Shown here: positions 30,938 to 40,013 of the stretch, one piece after another
Layout: each line of letters begins with the position of its first letter
How positions within the stretch are numbered: the first letter of the stretch is position 1
Assembly (NCBI GenBank): GCA_963702035.1
Contig: OY969700.1
Coordinates: 620,001-684,000 of the forward strand
Direction of reading: 5' to 3'
DNA length: 64,000 nt
Source of the DNA: VRUE01 sp963702035
GTDB taxonomy: Bacteria; Actinomycetota; Thermoleophilia; Solirubrobacterales; 70-9
The notes under the pieces: generated by a model
Databases searched by the model: none
What the model was told of the DNA's origin: nothing
The model's input: only the letters and a program-made list of their open reading frames with translations
Program-made: the position numbers and the translations under genes

Positions 30938-32638
30938 TCAGCCGGAGTGACGCACGCCGAGGTCACCGCTCTCCATGTCAGGCACGGAGGCATCACTCGA
31001 CTCAATCTCGCCACCCTCGGCAGGGCGCTCGCCCGCATGGAGGGCCGCGGCGCCGAGGAACTCGCGGAAGAGCGGCTCGGGCCGGTTCGGGCGCGAGTTG
31101 AACTCGGGGTGGAACTGGGAGGCGACGAAGAAGGGGTGATCGGGCAGCTCGATCATCTCGACCAGGCGCTCGTCGGGCGAGGTGCCGCCGCAGACCAGGC
31201 CCTCGTCTTCGAGCCGGCGGCGCAGCTGGACGTTGACCTCGTAGCGATGGCGGTGGCGCTTGTAGATGACCTGCTCGCCGAAGATCTCGCGCGCTCGCGT
31301 CCCCTCGTGCAGTTTCACCGGGTCGGCGCCGAGCCGCATCGTGCCGCCCATCTCGGAGACTTCCTTCTGCTCCGGCAGCAGGTCGACGACCGGGAAGGGC
31401 GTCTCGGGATCGAACTCCGAGGAGTTGGCCCCCTCCATCCCGGCGACGGTGCGGGCGAACTCGACCACGGCGATCTGCATCCCCAGGCAGATGCCCAGGT
31501 AGGGGATCGAGCGCTCGCGGGCGATCCGCGCCGCTTCGACCTTGCCCTCGATGCCGCGCTCGCCGAAACCGCCGGGGATCAGCACGCCGTCGGCGTTCTC
31601 CAGCTTCTCGGGTTCGAAATCGTCCGAGTCGACCAGCTCGATCTCGACCTCGACACCGTGGTGGAAGCCGCCGTGCTCGAGCGCCTCGATAACCGACTTG
31701 TAGGCGTCGGCCAGCTGCACGTACTTGCCGACCAGCGCGATCCGCACCTTGCCGGTGGCGGCGTCGGCGCGGCGCACCATCGCCTCCCACTCGCTCAGGT
31801 CGGAGGCCGGCGCCTCCATGCCGAAGTGGTCGAGCACCAGGTCGTCGACGCCTTCGGCGCGGAAGACCAGCGGCACCTTGTAGATGTTGTCGACGTCGTG
31901 GGCCGAGATAACCGCGTCGACCGGAAGGCTGGCGAAGAGGGCGATCTTGCCGCGGATCTCGCGGTCGAGGCGGCTCTCGGAGCGGCAGACCAGCGCGTGC
32001 GGCTGGACCCCGATCCGGCGCAGCTCGTTGACCGAGTGCTGGGTCGGCTTCGTCTTCAGTTCCCCGGCGTGGCCGACGTAGGGCACCAGGGTCAGGTGGA
32101 CGAACATCGCGCGTTTCGGGCCGAGATCGGTGTAGAGCTGGCGGATCGACTCGAGGAAGGGCAGCGACTCGATGTCGCCGACGGTGCCGCCGATCTCGGT
32201 GAGGACGAAGTCGACCGACTGCGACTCGGCGACGATCAGGATCCGGTTCTTGATCTCGTCGGTGATGTGCGGGATCACCTGCACGGTGGCGCCGAGGTAG
32301 TCGCCGCGGCGCTCGCGGTTGATCACCGTGTTGTAGACCGAGCCGGCGGTGACGTTGGAGGCGCGTGAGGTGTTCTCGTCGGTGAAGCGCTCGTAGTGGC
32401 CGAGGTCGAGGTCGGTCTCGGCGCCGTCCTCGGTGACGAAGACCTCGCCGTGCTGGAAGGGGCTCATCGTCCCCGGGTCGACGTTGATGTACGGATCGAA
32501 CTTCTGCAGCTGCACCCGGTAGCCGCGCGAGACGAGGAGGCGACCGATCGAAGCGGCGGCGATTCCCTTGCCGAGGGCCGAGACGACCCCGCCGGTGACG
32601 AAGATGAAGCGCGTGTCTCCTGGCTTGGACGGACTCAT
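30938..32638 (-). CDS. pyrG: CTP synthase
   Basis: 566 residues from ATG 32638, which overlaps the MraY-like stop. The synthetase domain opens with FIFVTGGVVSALGKGIAAAS and contains FDPYINVDPGTMSPFQHGEV and LTEIGGTVGDIESLPFLE. The glutaminase domain has the nucleophile Cys in YLGICLGMQIAVVEFAR and the catalytic His/Glu in QFHPEFNSRPN. It converts UTP to CTP with glutamine and ATP. An acidic extension follows the glutaminase domain at the C-terminus. Confidence 0.97.
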   Translation of the reverse strand: MSPSKPGDTRFIFVTGGVVSALGKGIAAASIGRLLVSRGYRVQLQKFDPYINVDPGTMSPFQHGEVFVTEDGAETDLDLGHYERFTDENTSRASNVTAGSVYNTVINRERRGDYLGATVQVIPHITDEIKNRILIVAESQSVDFVLTEIGGTVGDIESLPFLESIRQLYTDLGPKRAMFVHLTLVPYVGHAGELKTKPTQHSVNELRRIGVQPHALVCRSESRLDREIRGKIALFASLPVDAVISAHDVDNIYKVPLVFRAEGVDDLVLDHFGMEAPASDLSEWEAMVRRADAATGKVRIALVGKYVQLADAYKSVIEALEHGGFHHGVEVEIELVDSDDFEPEKLENADGVLIPGGFGERGIEGKVEAARIARERSIPYLGICLGMQIAVVEFARTVAGMEGANSSEFDPETPFPVVDLLPEQKEVSEMGGTMRLGADPVKLHEGTRAREIFGEQVIYKRHRHRYEVNVQLRRRLEDEGLVCGGTSPDERLVEMIELPDHPFFVASQFHPEFNSRPNRPEPLFREFLGAAALHAGERPAEGGEIESSDASVPDMESGDLGVRHSG

Positions 32639-33471
32639 TCTCTGCCGAGCGAGTCTAGCCAGCGCAAGGGCGGAACCGAGTCGACCGTCCGCGAGATCGA
32701 ACGCAACTCGCCGAAAATGGTCAGTGCGACGACCAGCGCCAGGGCGATCAGCCTCCCCGTCCCGCCCAAAGTCGTCAGCAGCCAGACCCCGGCGATCGCC
32801 CCGGCGAGATTGGAGCCGGTGTCGCCCAGCATCGCCCGCTCGCGCAGGGTGAACCAGGCGCCGACCAGCACCGGGCCGGCAAAGATCCCAAGTAGATCGA
32901 GTGGCGCAAAGGTCCAGGCGCCGAGGCAGAGCCCGGCCCCGAGCAAGGCCAGGCCCTTCTCCGCCCGCCCGGGCCGCAGGTCGAGCAGGTTGAAGGCGTT
33001 GGTGGCGAGGATCAGCAGCGCCACGTCGGCCAGGTAGCGCCACGATTCGAGCCCCCGGCCAGAGACGACGTAGGCGGCGAGGGCAAGCGCCCCGATCGCC
33101 TTGATCGCCCCGGTCGAGAGCCGCCCTTGGCGAAGCGCCTCGGCGTGACCTCGCCAGCCGCGCGGCGAGCCGGCCGCCTCCCCCCGGCCCAGCGAGTCGT
33201 CGAGAAAGCCGAGGAAGGCGACGCCGATCACGTACGGCAGCCAGCGGCGCAATTCGGGATCGAGCAGTTCCAGATCGCCGCGATCGTCGAGGAAGGCCAG
33301 CGGCGCGAGCGCCACCAGCGCCGCGGTCGCCAGCACCGCGCCGAGCGGGAAGGCCAGGCGGGCGCCGCGGAAGTTCTCCCGCACCAGGCCGGCGTCGAGC
33401 AGCCCGCGGATCCCGGCCGGGACGACCAGCAGCGCCACGGCGATCGCCGCCGGGAAGCCGATCCAGGTCAT
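32635..33471 (-). CDS. MraY/WecA-like phospho-sugar transferase, short form
   Basis: 278 residues, eight or so membrane helices. The polyprenyl-phosphate transferase marks are FLGFLDDSLG (DD pair), TNAFNLLDLRPGRAEKG (N-x-x-N-x-x-D type site) and AMLGDTGSNLAGA. Canonical family members are 320-360 residues; here the C-terminus is shorter. It would transfer a phospho-sugar to undecaprenyl phosphate, or be a divergent member linked to the SteA/SteB system beside it. Sits between steB and pyrG, both with 4-bp overlaps. Confidence 0.75.
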   Translation of the reverse strand: MTWIGFPAAIAVALLVVPAGIRGLLDAGLVRENFRGARLAFPLGAVLATAALVALAPLAFLDDRGDLELLDPELRRWLPYVIGVAFLGFLDDSLGRGEAAGSPRGWRGHAEALRQGRLSTGAIKAIGALALAAYVVSGRGLESWRYLADVALLILATNAFNLLDLRPGRAEKGLALLGAGLCLGAWTFAPLDLLGIFAGPVLVGAWFTLRERAMLGDTGSNLAGAIAGVWLLTTLGGTGRLIALALVVALTIFGELRSISRTVDSVPPLRWLDSLGRE

Positions 33472-34334
33472 TCGTGCGGTGCCAGCAGGTCGGGCAGGAG
33501 ACGGTCGGCGCTGCCGTTGATGCCGAAGCTGCCCTCGGCGCCGAGCAGGGCGAAGACGGTCGCCAGTCGCCCGGCGACGAGGTCGACGTCGTCGACGCTG
33601 GAGAGGTCGTTGCCGGCGAAGAAGGAGACCGACGACGGTTCGGCTTTGCTGCTCTCGATCCCGACCGCCGGCGTGTGCGTCGCCGTGATGCCCTTCGCCA
33701 TCCCGGACTCGACGCGGCCGACGACCGAGCGCTGGACCGGACCCATGTCCCGCGGCTGATTGCGGACGACGATCACCGCATCGAGGGCGCCGAAGTTGCC
33801 GCTGGCGCGCGAGAAGAGGTGGCTGCGCACCGGTTCCAGCAGCGTCCCGCCGCGGACCAGCTGCCGTCCCAGTCCGACCCCGAGAGCGGTCTGGACATCG
33901 GGGTCGCGGGCGACCTTGGCGAAGCGGGTCTTGGCCAGATCGCCGGCGAGTCCGTTGGTGTCGATCGGCTCGCGGACGACGCCGACGCCGACCAGATGCC
34001 CGCCGGCCGGCGCCAGGGCTGCCTCAATCGCACCGTAGACGCCGCCAGGCAGATCGCCGAAGGCGATCAGGCCGATCCGGCGCCCACGCAGCCGATCGCG
34101 GACGAGGACCGGGTAGACCCGGCTGGAGAACTCGTTGGCGCGGCCCAGTTCGCCGCTCAGTTCGCCGGCCTGCCGGCGCGCGTCCTGGAGGTTGCCGGTG
34201 AGGCTGTGCTCGAGGTCCTTGCGCGTGTTGGAGAGCGTGTCGCCGCCGAACTCGGCGCCGATCAGGATCCCGATCGCGATGGCGAGGAAGACGGCGATCA
34301 GCGACGTGGCGTGGTAGCGAGCGCTGTAACCCAT
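33468..34334 (-). CDS. SteB/MctB-like membrane-anchored protein (DUF3186)
   Basis: 288 residues. A short N-terminal segment MGYSARYHATSLIAVFLAIAI carries the conserved YSARYHATSLIAVFLALAIG-type opening and one membrane helix. A coiled coil (about 35-70) and a globular external domain follow. The relatives are mycobacterial MctB (Rv1698), annotated as copper transport protein, and corynebacterial SteB, which with SteA controls cell separation. The adjacency to steA favours the SteB reading. Confidence 0.85.
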   Translation of the reverse strand: MGYSARYHATSLIAVFLAIAIGILIGAEFGGDTLSNTRKDLEHSLTGNLQDARRQAGELSGELGRANEFSSRVYPVLVRDRLRGRRIGLIAFGDLPGGVYGAIEAALAPAGGHLVGVGVVREPIDTNGLAGDLAKTRFAKVARDPDVQTALGVGLGRQLVRGGTLLEPVRSHLFSRASGNFGALDAVIVVRNQPRDMGPVQRSVVGRVESGMAKGITATHTPAVGIESSKAEPSSVSFFAGNDLSSVDDVDLVAGRLATVFALLGAEGSFGINGSADRLLPDLLAPHE

Positions 34335-34369
34335 CGGCCGGGAAGGCTAGACGCTCAACGCAAGGCGCA

Positions 34370-35557
34370 CTAAAAGCCGAGCCAGATCTTGACCTTCAGC
34401 CAGAGCAGTTCGACCAGGTCGCTGAGCGCCGGCGAGCTGATCACGACGATCGTCAGCAGGATCGCGAAGGCGACGAGGAAGAGTGCGACCGGCGCGACCG
34501 TCGAGGGCGGGTTGTAGAGCCGGCTGACCCCCTTCGCGTCGACCAGCTTCTCGCCGATCCGCAGCCGGGTCAGGAAGGTCGAGGACATGCCGCCCCGCTT
34601 GCGGTCGAGGAACTCGACCAGGTTGAAGTGGGCGCCGACGCTGACGATCAGATCCGCGCCCTTCTCGTAGGACATCAGCATCGCCACGTCCTCGCTGGTG
34701 CCGGCGGCGGGGACGAGCGTGTGCTCCAGCCCCAGCTCCAGCAGCCGCTCGCGGCCCGGCGCCCGCCCGTCGGGGTAGGCGTGGACGATCAGCTCGGCGC
34801 CGCAGCGCAGCGCCTCGTCGCCGGCCGAGTCCATGTCACCGAGGATCACGTCGGGCTTCAGGCCCGCTTCGAGGCAGCCGTTGGCGCCGCCGTCGACCGC
34901 GACGATCAGGGGCCGGACGTCGCGTATGTAGGCGTTCAGCGCCTTTAAGTCGCGACGATGCCGGTCGCCCCGGACCACAATCAGCACCTGACGGTCCCTG
35001 AAGACCGTTTTCGTCGCCGGGTACTCGATCGCGCCGGTCAGCAGGTCGGTCTCCTGGCGCACGTGGGCGACGGTGTTCTCGGCGAACTCGGCCAGCGCCT
35101 CGTCGATCCGCTCGCGCTGTTCGACCAAGCGAGCCTCCAGCTCGTCGACCTCGAGCACCGTGCCACGCAGCGACTCCTGGCCGCCGCGGCTGATGACGCC
35201 GTCGGCAATCGATATCTCCGCCCCCTCGTCGAGCAACTCGAAGGGATCCGCGTCGATCGCGTCGACCAGGACGACCCCCGAGTGGACCAGCAGCAGCGGG
35301 CCCGCGTTGGGGTATCGGCCGTCGCTGGACGGCGCGGCGTTGATCACGGCGCCCACACCGGTGGCGATCAGCTCCTCAGCCGCGATGCGATCGATGTTGA
35401 GGTGGTCAATCACGGCGACGTCGCCGGGACGCAGTCGCTTGACCAGGTCCTTGGTGCGGCGACCGAGCCGCACGGTCCCGCGGATCGCCTCATCCGCGCT
35501 CGCCCCGTTACGGCGCGACAGCAGCGCGGGGAAGCGACGACGACTGGCGGTAGCCAT
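34370..35557 (-). CDS. SteA-like membrane protein with thiamin pyrophosphokinase-like fold
   Basis: 395 residues. GTVRLGRRTKDLVKRLRPGDVAVIDHLNID opens the conserved actinobacterial domain (Rv1697 type; segment continues). The middle holds VDGGANGCLEAGLKPDVILG followed by DMDS, the nucleotide-binding pattern of the pyrophosphokinase fold. One C-terminal helix (APVALFLVAFAILLTIVVIS) is followed by a short amphipathic end. With SteB it forms a complex required for daughter-cell separation in Corynebacterium; that role is inferred here from order and motifs. Confidence 0.85.
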   Translation of the reverse strand: MATASRRRFPALLSRRNGASADEAIRGTVRLGRRTKDLVKRLRPGDVAVIDHLNIDRIAAEELIATGVGAVINAAPSSDGRYPNAGPLLLVHSGVVLVDAIDADPFELLDEGAEISIADGVISRGGQESLRGTVLEVDELEARLVEQRERIDEALAEFAENTVAHVRQETDLLTGAIEYPATKTVFRDRQVLIVVRGDRHRRDLKALNAYIRDVRPLIVAVDGGANGCLEAGLKPDVILGDMDSAGDEALRCGAELIVHAYPDGRAPGRERLLELGLEHTLVPAAGTSEDVAMLMSYEKGADLIVSVGAHFNLVEFLDRKRGGMSSTFLTRLRIGEKLVDAKGVSRLYNPPSTVAPVALFLVAFAILLTIVVISSPALSDLVELLWLKVKIWLGF

Positions 35558-35635
35558 CCACTGAGACTAGGACAAGTAGTGACCGACGGGCAAGACCTCA
35601 AGGTCGCATGACCAAGCAGATCAAGGACAAAGGGA

Positions 35636-35696
35636 GCGTGGCGTGCTTTGGCACGCGAGCGACCGAAGACGCAGATATGCGCCGGTCAGGCGGCCT
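35636..35696 (+). repeat. dispersed intergenic repeat, copy 1 (3' end of recN)
   Basis: About 60 bp (GCGTGGCGTGCT ... GCCGGTCAGGCGGCCT) recur at 39103-39162 with few differences. It contains the hairpin GCGTGC-TTTG-GCACGC (35641-35656). In both cases the copy lies at the 3' end of a leftward gene, here overlapping the recN stop. A second short shared block (CCAAGCAG-TCAAGGA) lies 25-60 bp away in both places. Probably a mobile terminator-like element. Confidence 0.7.
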
Positions 35697-37365
35697 TGAG
35701 GAGCTCGCGAGCATGCTTGTCCGCGGCCTCGTCAGCGCGCTCGCCGCCCAGCATGCGGCGGATCTCCTCGACCACCTCCTCGCCGTCGAGGCGCTGCACG
35801 GTGGCGGCGGCTCGCTCGCCGCCCAGGTCCTTCTCCAGCCGGAAGTGGGTAGGCGCCAGCGAGGCAACCTGGGCCAGGTGGGTGATGCAGAGCACCTGGC
35901 GCGCCTCGCCGAGGGCGCGCAGGCGCTCGCCGACGACGCGCGCGGTCTTGCCGCCGACCCCGGCGTCGATCTCGTCGAAGACCAGGGTCGCGGCCCCGGC
36001 CTCGCTGAGGCCGCTCAGCGCCAGCATCACGCGGGAGAGCTCGCCGCCGGAGGCGGCATCGCGCAGCGGTGCCGGCGCCATCCCGGGATTCGGTGAGATC
36101 CGCAGCTCGACCGTCTCGCGACCACCGGGGCCGAAACCTTCGGGGTGCGGCTCGAGCTCGACCTCGAGCTTGGCCCCCGGCATCGCCAGGCCGTCGAGCG
36201 CCGCGGCGACCTTCGCTTCCAGCGGCTTGGCCGCGGCGGCGCGGCCCTTGCTGAGGCGCTTGCCGAGCTTCTCACGCCGGGCCTCAGCCTCAGCGAGGGC
36301 GACCTCGGCCTCCGCGCCGCGGGTCTCGGCGCCCTCCAACCGCTCGATCTCGACCCGGCAACGCTCGGCATGGGCGAGCACCGACTCGACGCTGCCGCCG
36401 TGCTTGCGCTGCAGGCGGTCGATCGCTTCCAGGCGCTCCTCGACCGCGGCGAGGCGGCCTGGATCGGCCTCGATCCGGTCGAGATAGGCCCGCAGCTCCG
36501 CGGCGACGTCTCCAAGCTCGACCGCTACCGCCGCCAGGCGCTCGGTCAGGGCGTCGAGATCGGCGTCGACCCCGCCGACACCGTGCAGAAGGGATTCGGC
36601 GCCGGCCAAGGCGCTCGCCGCACCGCCGCCGTCCTCGTCGGCGCCGGCGGCACCGGCCAGAGCACCGCCCGCCGCCTCGCGCAGCCCCTCCGCGTGGCGC
36701 AGGCGCTCGCGCTGGCTGGACAGCTCGGCCTCCTCGGCCGAGTCGGGCGCCACCTCCTCGATCTCCGCGAGCTCGTAGCGATAGAGATCGAGGTCGCGCT
36801 CGCGGCTGCCGTCGCGCTCGCGCAGCTCGGCCAGCTCCGCCGCGAGCCGCGCGCACTCGCGGTGCGACTCGCGGTAGCCCTCGCGCAGCGCCAGGTGATC
36901 GGCGTCGGCGAAGCCGTCGAGCACCTCCATCTGCGCGGCCGAGATCGTCAGCTTGCGGTGCTCGTGCTGGCCATAGAAGGCGAGCAGGCGACCACCCAGC
37001 AGCTTCAGGTCGGAGGCGGAGGCGGCCCGGCCCGCCAGGAAGGCGGCGGTCCGCCCCGAGGCCGACACACGGCGCCCGAGGACGATCTCCTCCGCCCCCT
37101 CCGGCAGCCGCTCGGCGACCTCCAGCAGCTCCGGCTCGGCCAGCAGTCCCGGCGGAAGATCGAAGACCCCCTCGACCCAGGCCTCCTCAGCTCCAGGTCG
37201 GACGATCTGCGGTCGCGCCTTGCCTCCCATCAGAAGATCAAGCGAGTGGGCAAGCACGGTCTTGCCGGCCCCCGTCTCCCCCGTGATCGCGTTCAGCCCC
37301 TCCCCCAGCCGCAGCTCGGCTTTCTCTATCAGCAGCAGGTTCTCGATCCGAAGCTCGCGAAGCAC
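35686..37365 (-). CDS. recN: DNA repair protein RecN
   Basis: 559 residues. The SMC-like ATPase has Walker A ITGETGAGKTVLAHSL near the N-terminus, two long coiled coils in the middle (about 150-370), the signature GGELSRVMLAL and Walker B TLVFDEIDAGVGG near the C-terminus. RecN acts in double-strand break repair. The order recN-steA-steB-pyrG is conserved in Actinomycetota. An upstream hairpin separates it from the MFS gene. Confidence 0.96.
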   Translation of the reverse strand: MLRELRIENLLLIEKAELRLGEGLNAITGETGAGKTVLAHSLDLLMGGKARPQIVRPGAEEAWVEGVFDLPPGLLAEPELLEVAERLPEGAEEIVLGRRVSASGRTAAFLAGRAASASDLKLLGGRLLAFYGQHEHRKLTISAAQMEVLDGFADADHLALREGYRESHRECARLAAELAELRERDGSRERDLDLYRYELAEIEEVAPDSAEEAELSSQRERLRHAEGLREAAGGALAGAAGADEDGGGAASALAGAESLLHGVGGVDADLDALTERLAAVAVELGDVAAELRAYLDRIEADPGRLAAVEERLEAIDRLQRKHGGSVESVLAHAERCRVEIERLEGAETRGAEAEVALAEAEARREKLGKRLSKGRAAAAKPLEAKVAAALDGLAMPGAKLEVELEPHPEGFGPGGRETVELRISPNPGMAPAPLRDAASGGELSRVMLALSGLSEAGAATLVFDEIDAGVGGKTARVVGERLRALGEARQVLCITHLAQVASLAPTHFRLEKDLGGERAAATVQRLDGEEVVEEIRRMLGGERADEAADKHARELLKAA

Positions 37366-37400
37366 GTCCTCTGTGTACCACCTGGCGCGGCGGGTCCTGT

Positions 37401-37456
37401 CACGAGGGGAGGGGGTGTTAGCGGACTCACCCGTCCGAACACCCCCTCCCCTCGTG
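37401..37456 (-). terminator. long hairpin between MFS gene and recN
   Basis: Perfect 19-bp arms, 37401-37419 (CACGAGGGGAGGGGGTGTT) and 37438-37456, with an inner GCGGAC/GTCCG pair in the 18-nt loop. It follows the stop of the leftward MFS gene. No T-tract. Confidence 0.7.
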
Positions 37457-37476
37457 CCACCCCCCGCGAGAGGCGT

Positions 37477-39012
37477 TTATGCGGCGACGGGCTCCGCGGC
37501 TTCGGGCTCTCCTTGAGATTGCACGAAATCTCGGGGGTGGATGAGGGCGAAGCCTAGGGCGGCGCCGACGAAGGAGAGGATCGCGCCGATCAGGAGGATC
37601 TCGTTGAAGCCGCTGACGAAGGCGACCTTGGCCGCGTGCACGATCTCGGGGCGCTGGGCGGGAGGGGCGATCCCGGCGGCGGCGCGGGAGCCTCCGGAGG
37701 AAACCGCTTCGGCGAGCCCCGGTGGCGCGCCCGGAAGCAAGGTTGAGAGCTTCGAGGCGACCTGGGATTGGAAGACCGCGCCGAGCGAGGCGACGCCGGT
37801 GGCGATCCCGACCTGTCGGAAGGTCGTGTTGATGCCGGAGCCCATCCCCGCTTTGGCCGGGGGCACTACCGCGATCGCTACCTGGCCGATGCTGGGGTTG
37901 GTGAGGCCGATCCCGATGCCGGCGATGAGGAAACCGGGCAACAGCGCCGAGATGTCCGAGCCGGCATCGAGGCCGTGCATCCAGAGCAGGCCGAGGCCGA
38001 CCAACCCGAGGCCGACTCCGACGAGAAAGCGGATCGGTATCCGCTGGGAGAGCTTGCCCGAGATCGGGGCGACGACGAAGGAGAGCACCGTGAGCGGCAG
38101 GAAGCGCAGCCCCGTCTCCAGCGGCGAGAAGTCGAGCACGCCCTGCATGTAGATGGTCAGGTAGAGGAACATCGCGAACATCCCCGCCGAGAGGCCGAAG
38201 GCGACGGCCGAGACGCCGTTGAAGGCGGGCTTGCGGAAGAGGCTGAGGTCGAGCATCGGGTGGCTGCTGCGCGCCTCGATCGCGAGGAAGGCGAGCAGCA
38301 GCGCCGCCGAGCCGGCCAGGCAGGCGACAATCGTCGCGCTCCCCCATCCCTCGGGGTTGCCGCGGATCAGGCCGAAGATCAGCAGGAAGAGGCCGCCGGA
38401 AAAGGTCGCCAACCCCGGCAGGTCGATCCGCTGCGGGTCCTGGGCGGCGACGTTGGCGAGACGGAGCTCGGTCAGAGCGACGGCGAGGACGCCGATCGGG
38501 ATGTTGACGAAGAAGATCCATTCCCAGCCGAGGTGCTCGGTGATCAGGCCGCCGACGAGCGGGCCGATCGCGACGGCGCCGCCGACGGTCGCGCCCCAGA
38601 CCCCGAACGCCATCGCCCGGTCCTTGCCGTGGAACTCCTGGCCGATCAGGGCCAGCGAGGTGGCGAACATCGCCGCGCCGCCGACCCCCTGCAGGCCACG
38701 GGCCAGGTTGAGCAGGGTCGGATCGCCGGCTATGCCGCAGAGGAATGAGGCGAAGGTGAAGAGACCGAGGCCGAGCGAGAAGACGCGGCGGCGGCCCAGG
38801 CGGTCACCCAGCGACCCCGCGGTGAGCAGGAAGGCCGCGAGCATCAGCGAGTAGGCGTCGACCACCCATTGCAGGCTGGAGAGGCTCGCGTTGAGGTCGC
38901 GCTGAATGTCGGGCAGCGCGACGTTGACGACCGTGATGTCCAGCAGCAACATGAACGTCGCGATCGAACTGAGGACGAGGGTCCACCATTTGCGCTCCAT
39001 CGGCTCAAACAC
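37477..39012 (-). CDS. MFS drug-efflux type transporter (DHA2, 14 TM)
   Basis: 511 residues with about 14 membrane helices. Family motifs are LDITVVNVALPDIQRDL in helix 1, WVVDAYSLMLAAFLLTAGSL followed by GDRLGRRRVF between helices 2 and 3, and a WEWIFFVNIPIGVLAVAL motif in the middle. This is the EmrB/QacA branch of proton-driven multidrug exporters. It is inserted between recN and nadK, which are neighbours in Mycobacterium, so it is probably a later insertion in this cluster. Substrate unknown. Confidence 0.92.
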   Translation of the reverse strand: MFEPMERKWWTLVLSSIATFMLLLDITVVNVALPDIQRDLNASLSSLQWVVDAYSLMLAAFLLTAGSLGDRLGRRRVFSLGLGLFTFASFLCGIAGDPTLLNLARGLQGVGGAAMFATSLALIGQEFHGKDRAMAFGVWGATVGGAVAIGPLVGGLITEHLGWEWIFFVNIPIGVLAVALTELRLANVAAQDPQRIDLPGLATFSGGLFLLIFGLIRGNPEGWGSATIVACLAGSAALLLAFLAIEARSSHPMLDLSLFRKPAFNGVSAVAFGLSAGMFAMFLYLTIYMQGVLDFSPLETGLRFLPLTVLSFVVAPISGKLSQRIPIRFLVGVGLGLVGLGLLWMHGLDAGSDISALLPGFLIAGIGIGLTNPSIGQVAIAVVPPAKAGMGSGINTTFRQVGIATGVASLGAVFQSQVASKLSTLLPGAPPGLAEAVSSGGSRAAAGIAPPAQRPEIVHAAKVAFVSGFNEILLIGAILSFVGAALGFALIHPRDFVQSQGEPEAAEPVAA

Positions 39013-39102
39013 TAGGGAGTCACCTTGTCGGCTGAGGTCGACTGGCCAAGCAGGTCAAGGAACTCGCGCTGACGCGCTCGCACCCCGCCTTCAGCGGGGG
39101 TC

Positions 39103-39162
39103 GCGTGGCGTGCTCTGCACGCGAGCGACCGAGGACGCAGAGATGCGCCGGTCAGGCGGCCT
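39103..39162 (+). repeat. dispersed intergenic repeat, copy 2 (3' end of nadK)
   Basis: Second copy of the sequence at 35636-35696, with the hairpin GCGTGC-TCT-GCACGC (39108-39122). It ends at the nadK stop codon, in the gap between the divergently oriented end of nadK and the MFS start region (39013-39161). The gap also contains CACCCCGCC-TTCA-GCGGGGGT, a second hairpin. Confidence 0.65.
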
Positions 39163-40013
39163 CAGACGGCGAGGTGACCGAACTTCTCGCGTATCCGTTG
39201 GTAGAAGCTCGTCCCGGGCAGCTGAGCGAGCCGCCCGGCGCCGTCGGCAAAGCTGACCTCGAGCGCCGCACCCGACTCGAGCGTGCCGGCGTGTTCGCCG
39301 TCGATCGCGACGTCGACGGGCTCGCGTCCGCTCGCATTGCCGACGTGAAGGATGTCGCCGGGGGCGACCACTAGGGCGCGCGCGGTCAGCGAGTGCGGCG
39401 CGACGTAGGAGACGACGTACCCCTTCACCCCCCAGGCGAGGATCGGGCCCTGGTTGGCGAGGTTGTAGCCGGTCGAGCCGACCGGGGTCGCGGCGACGAG
39501 GCCGTCGCAGCGGACACGGCCGACCTCCTCGTCGGCGATCCTGTAGCTCAGCTCAGCGACCCGCTCGTGCGGGCGGCGGATGAAGCTGACGTCGTTGAGA
39601 GCCACTCGCGAAACACCGTCCACCTCGATCTCGAGCCCGGGGAGGTCGACCGCCTCGGTCTCGCCGGCGAAAGCACGCCGCATCCCCTCCCCGGCGTCGT
39701 CGCGCTCCACGGCGGCGAGGAAGCCGACGGTGCCGAAGTTGACCCCGAAGACCGGCACGCCGCTGCGGGCGAAGTGGCGCAGCGCGTAGAGGATCGAGCC
39801 GTCGCCGCCGAGCACCAGGCAGAGATCGGCCTGACGCGGAAGCTCCGCGACGGTCTCGATCTGGTCGGCGGCATCGCCGTGCTTGGCGAGCTCTGCGGCG
39901 GTCGCGACCAGCCGCCAGCCGGCCTCGCCGGCGACGGAGATCGCAAGCATCACCGCGTCAGTCGTGGCCGGCGGGTGCCCATGGGTGATCAGGGCGGCGA
40001 CCCGGTCGTTCAC
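39162..40013 (-). CDS. nadK: NAD kinase
   Basis: 283 residues from GTG 40013, overlapping the tlyA stop. The catalytic GGDGS motif is in CLVLGGDGSILYALRHF, the second NAD-binding part includes VNFGTVGFLAAVE and LNDVSFIRR, and the glycine motif is ATPVGSTGYNLANQGPIL. It phosphorylates NAD to NADP with ATP or polyphosphate. The order tlyA-nadK-recN is the mycobacterial one. Confidence 0.95.
   Translation of the reverse strand: MNDRVAALITHGHPPATTDAVMLAISVAGEAGWRLVATAAELAKHGDAADQIETVAELPRQADLCLVLGGDGSILYALRHFARSGVPVFGVNFGTVGFLAAVERDDAGEGMRRAFAGETEAVDLPGLEIEVDGVSRVALNDVSFIRRPHERVAELSYRIADEEVGRVRCDGLVAATPVGSTGYNLANQGPILAWGVKGYVVSYVAPHSLTARALVVAPGDILHVGNASGREPVDVAIDGEHAGTLESGAALEVSFADGAGRLAQLPGTSFYQRIREKFGHLAV

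Noticed and set aside
30938..33043. CTP synthase with a 135-residue extension
   Set aside because: The extension is an out-of-frame reading of the MraY-like gene; ATG 32638 directly precedes the canonical FIFVTGGVVS start.
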